Positions 31,198 to 33,284 of a stretch of 33,284 nt of DNA are shown here, one piece after another. Position numbers and translations under genes: made by a program. Source of the stretch: an uncultured Planctomycetaceae bacterium (GTDB taxonomy: Bacteria; Planctomycetota; Planctomycetia; Planctomycetales; Planctomycetaceae); NCBI GenBank assembly GCA_903924405.1, contig CAIYBH010000175.1, forward strand, positions 1 through 33,284, given 5' to 3'. The notes below the pieces were generated by a model. The model made no database searches, was not told where the DNA came from, and saw only the letters and a program-made list of their open reading frames with translations. The first letter of the stretch is position 1, and every line of letters starts with the position of its first letter.

Positions 31198-32448
31198 TCA
31201 GTCGATGTGACGGCCAAACACAAGACAGGCGTTATGCCCACCAAACCCAAAACTATTCTTCATCGCAAATCGGATGGACAGATTCCGAGGTTCATTCGGC
31301 ACATAGTCCAGATCACAGTCCGGATCCGGATGCTCAAGATTGATCGTGGGAGGAGCCTTCTCTTCCTGAATCGCCTTGATACAAAACACCGATTCAACAC
31401 CGCCTGAGGCGCCCAGCAAATGCCCGATCTGGCTCTTGGTGCTGGAGACACACAGGGAGTCCGCATGTTGACCGAAGACGGTCCGAATCGCGTTCGTCTC
31501 GGCAACATCACCCAGCGGAGTACTGGTGCCATGAGCGTTGATGTAGTCAACGTCATCAGGCGAGATGCCAGCGTCGGCAATCGCAAATTGAATCGCTCGC
31601 GCTGCGCCGGTGCCCCTCGGGTCCGGTGACGTCAGATGCGTGGCATCCGAGGAAAGACCGTAACCAAAGACTTCCGCCAGAATGACGGCCCCCCGCTGCA
31701 GTGCAAATTCTCGTTCTTCCAGAACAAGAATTCCGGCACCCTCAGACAGCACAAACCCGTCTCGATCCTTGTCAAATGGTCGACTAGCCTGCTGAGGAGC
31801 GCCATTGCGAGTAGACAGGGCTCCCATGCGAGCGAATCCCGCGATGCCCATCGGCGTCAAAGCAGCCTCGGTACCGCCGGTGACCATGACATCAGCCATG
31901 CCCATCTGAATGAGCCTGAACGCATCGCCGATCGCGTTAGTCCCTGACGCGCAGGCAGTGCAGACGGCAGTGTTGGGCCCACGGAGTCCCCACCGCACCG
32001 AAAGATTTCCACTGGCCGCGTTGATGATCAGCTTGGGAATCATGAACGGAGAAATCCGCTCGGGACCACGATCGAACAGCACCGAGTGCTGCAGTTCAAT
32101 CTCGTCCAGTCCACCAATCCCACTACCAACCAGCACGCCGTAACGGTACGAATCTCCAGCGGTCAAATCCACTGCAGACTGCCGGATCGCCTTTTCTGCT
32201 GCCACAAGTGCAAACTGTGAAAAACGATCCGCCCGCCGCAAATCCCGGGGATCCATCTCGAGGTGTGCAGTTGCATCGAAATCTCTGATTTCACCGCCAA
32301 ATCGAACTTTGAAGTCACGGCAGTCAAATCGTTGAATCAGGCCGACGCCGCTTTCCCCACGACATACAGCCGCCCAGACGTCGTCCAGTTCGCAGCCAAG
32401 CGGGGTGACAACGCCAAGCCCTGTCACCACTACTCGACGGCGTGACAT
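31198..32448 (-). CDS. fabF: Beta-ketoacyl-ACP synthase II
   Basis: A 416-residue KAS II, which elongates acyl chains on acyl carrier protein in type II fatty-acid synthesis. The catalytic triad is visible: Cys166 in CTACASGTNA, His306 in NAHGTSTPLGD, and His343 in KSQIGHLLGASGG with the conserved Lys338. The N-terminus RRVVVTGLGVVTPLG and the C-terminal NSFGFGGHNA are typical. The ATG at 32448 is chosen over one 21 nt upstream because it begins at the usual place; the ribosome site is weak. It lies 118 nt after acpP on the same strand, the common acpP-fabF pair. Confidence 0.96.
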   Translation of the reverse strand: MSRRRVVVTGLGVVTPLGCELDDVWAAVCRGESGVGLIQRFDCRDFKVRFGGEIRDFDATAHLEMDPRDLRRADRFSQFALVAAEKAIRQSAVDLTAGDSYRYGVLVGSGIGGLDEIELQHSVLFDRGPERISPFMIPKLIINAASGNLSVRWGLRGPNTAVCTACASGTNAIGDAFRLIQMGMADVMVTGGTEAALTPMGIAGFARMGALSTRNGAPQQASRPFDKDRDGFVLSEGAGILVLEEREFALQRGAVILAEVFGYGLSSDATHLTSPDPRGTGAARAIQFAIADAGISPDDVDYINAHGTSTPLGDVAETNAIRTVFGQHADSLCVSSTKSQIGHLLGASGGVESVFCIKAIQEEKAPPTINLEHPDPDCDLDYVPNEPRNLSIRFAMKNSFGFGGHNACLVFGRHID

Positions 32449-32566
32449 AAACTTCTGCTCTCGGCGCAAAAAACGGCTCGCAGTTTCGAAACAACGTCAG
32501 GCACTCTGACACCAGAGAAACCCGGTCATCAGGCCTCACTGAGGTTTCGAAAGTGCGAGCGAAAAC

Positions 32567-32803
32567 TCAGGATTTCGACTTCGCGTTGATGTAGTCGATC
32601 GCATTGCCAACGGTCTTGATCTTATCGTAGTCGTCGTCAGGGATCTTCACCGAAAACTCGTCCTCGAGGGCCATCACGAGTTCCACAATATCAAGAGAAT
32701 CCGCTTTGAGGTGATCCACAAAGGAGCTCTCGAGCGTGATCTCTTCTTTCGGAACGTTCAGTTGCTCACCGACGATTCCAATCACTTTTTCTTCAATCGA
32801 CAC
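32567..32803 (-). CDS. acpP: Acyl carrier protein
   Basis: A 78-residue acidic carrier protein for fatty-acid synthesis. The phosphopantetheine attachment site is Ser36 in [11 protein letters not shown]. The preceding [18 protein letters not shown] and the following [14 protein letters not shown] are typical of AcpP. The GTG start at 32803 gives MSIEEKV and has a strong GGAGG 9 nt upstream; an ATG 33 nt further up would add unlikely residues. It is followed by fabF on the same strand, and a promoter candidate lies about 130 nt upstream. Confidence 0.96.
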   Translation of the reverse strand: MSIEEKVIGIVGEQLNVPKEEITLESSFVDHLKADSLDIVELVMALEDEFSVKIPDDDYDKIKTVGNAIDYINAKSKS

Positions 32804-32929
32804 AGGTACTTTCCTCCAGCGAAAACAGGCACCCAATGACTTTTGGTGTCGTTCATTCGGTCATCCGAGGAATTGCTCCGGCGACCTGCTCCATATGCAG
32901 GCGACGTCCGGTCCGCGAATTGAGGAGAA

Positions 32930-32958
32930 CATATACAGGTTTTACCAAACTGTGTAAA
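32930..32958 (-). promoter_or_regulatory. Candidate sigma-70-type promoter of acpP-fabF
   Basis: On the minus strand TTTACA (32958-32953) and TATATG (32935-32930) are separated by exactly 17 nt, about 127 nt before the acpP start. The -35 matches the consensus at 5 of 6 positions and the -10 at 4 of 6. No experimental start is known. Confidence 0.4.
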
Positions 32959-33256
32959 CCCGTCCCTGCCAGACAAACTTCCCCCATTGCTGAGGAACCC
33001 CTCGTTTTCGCGATTGCCCGAAAAACCCCGGAAAAGCCAGAAATCAACCACTTTTCAACCAGGTCCCCGCCTCCATACATCTGCAAATAAGTCCAGGACC
33101 CCGCAAAAATCTCCCAAAATCCCCGACCTCAGGAATCCGCCACTCGACACGAGCGACAAAAGTCGGAGTGAATTTGCAGAGAATGGAGAGGCTTGACCTG
33201 GTTGTGGGGACGTCGAGGTGCTACTTTTCGCTGAGATTTGCGGGAGGAGCAACGCA
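32959..33256. other. Divergent gap at the right end
   Basis: No gene is supported. The region is pyrimidine- and A-rich on the plus strand and leads into the ribosome site of the gene starting at 33257. Confidence 0.4.
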
Positions 33257-33284
33257 GTGCGGTATCTGGAAGATCCTCGACAAA
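33257..33284 (+). CDS. Start of an unidentified plus-strand gene, cut by the window edge
   Basis: A GTG at 33257 has a perfect GGAGGAG 7 nt upstream and opens a frame reading M(V)RYLEDPRQ up to the edge. Nine codons are too few to name a family. It would be divergent from acpP. Confidence 0.45.

Overview
The window looks like a chromosomal segment of a planctomycete (Planctomycetota), roughly 55-58% G+C by eye. The evidence is indirect but consistent: many secreted or lipid-anchored proteins of planctomycete type (a DUF6807/PmoA-like protein, a SASA-type esterase, a pectate-lyase-like protein), a DUF58-transglutaminase-MoxR cluster, a tetrahydromethanopterin-linked C1 enzyme (mch), long gaps between short operons, and frequent GTG starts. 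No prophage, conjugative module, CRISPR array, tRNA or rRNA was seen.

Left part (1-11,918). All genes are on the minus strand: a truncated EamA/DMT permease, a DUF6807 protein, a DUF318-type permease, then a tightly overlapping operon reading leftward (DUF58 protein, transglutaminase-like membrane protein, MoxR ATPase, small lipoprotein). This is the familiar MoxR/DUF58/transglutaminase module of envelope-protein maturation, but the transglutaminase core has Pro where Cys is expected. Further right are a Cys-rich exported protein and a coupled SGNH-like/cupin pair.

Middle (11,919-22,638). A gene-poor stretch holds coding relics and short repeats. It is followed by a secreted protein of unknown function, a sialate O-acetylesterase-family lipoprotein, a pectate-lyase-like protein, a dicarboxylate/amino-acid:cation symporter, an HtrA-type protease, a Pro/His/Cys-rich lipoprotein and a small membrane protein. 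The exported esterase, pectate-lyase-like and SGNH-like proteins suggest polysaccharide breakdown at the envelope.

Right part (22,639-33,284). Housekeeping and metabolic genes: rnpA without rpmH beside it, a creatininase-family amidohydrolase, a codon-independent release-factor-like protein, mch, a convergent PLP enzyme, an alpha/beta hydrolase, an inositol-monophosphatase-family phosphatase, a lipoprotein with an HEGGH zinc-peptidase motif, and fabF-acpP. A new plus-strand gene probably begins at the right edge.

The most interesting content is non-coding. (i) Two colinear 154-bp elements (1896-2049 and 24270-24423) share about 70% identity, complementary ends and a compensatory base change. 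(ii) The 5' leader of the symporter holds consecutive hairpins ending in an intrinsic-terminator shape 21 nt before the start codon. (iii) Two near-identical long perfect inverted repeats of REP/REPIN type lie between the HtrA gene and its divergent neighbour. (iv) Strong hairpins without a U-tract follow several genes.
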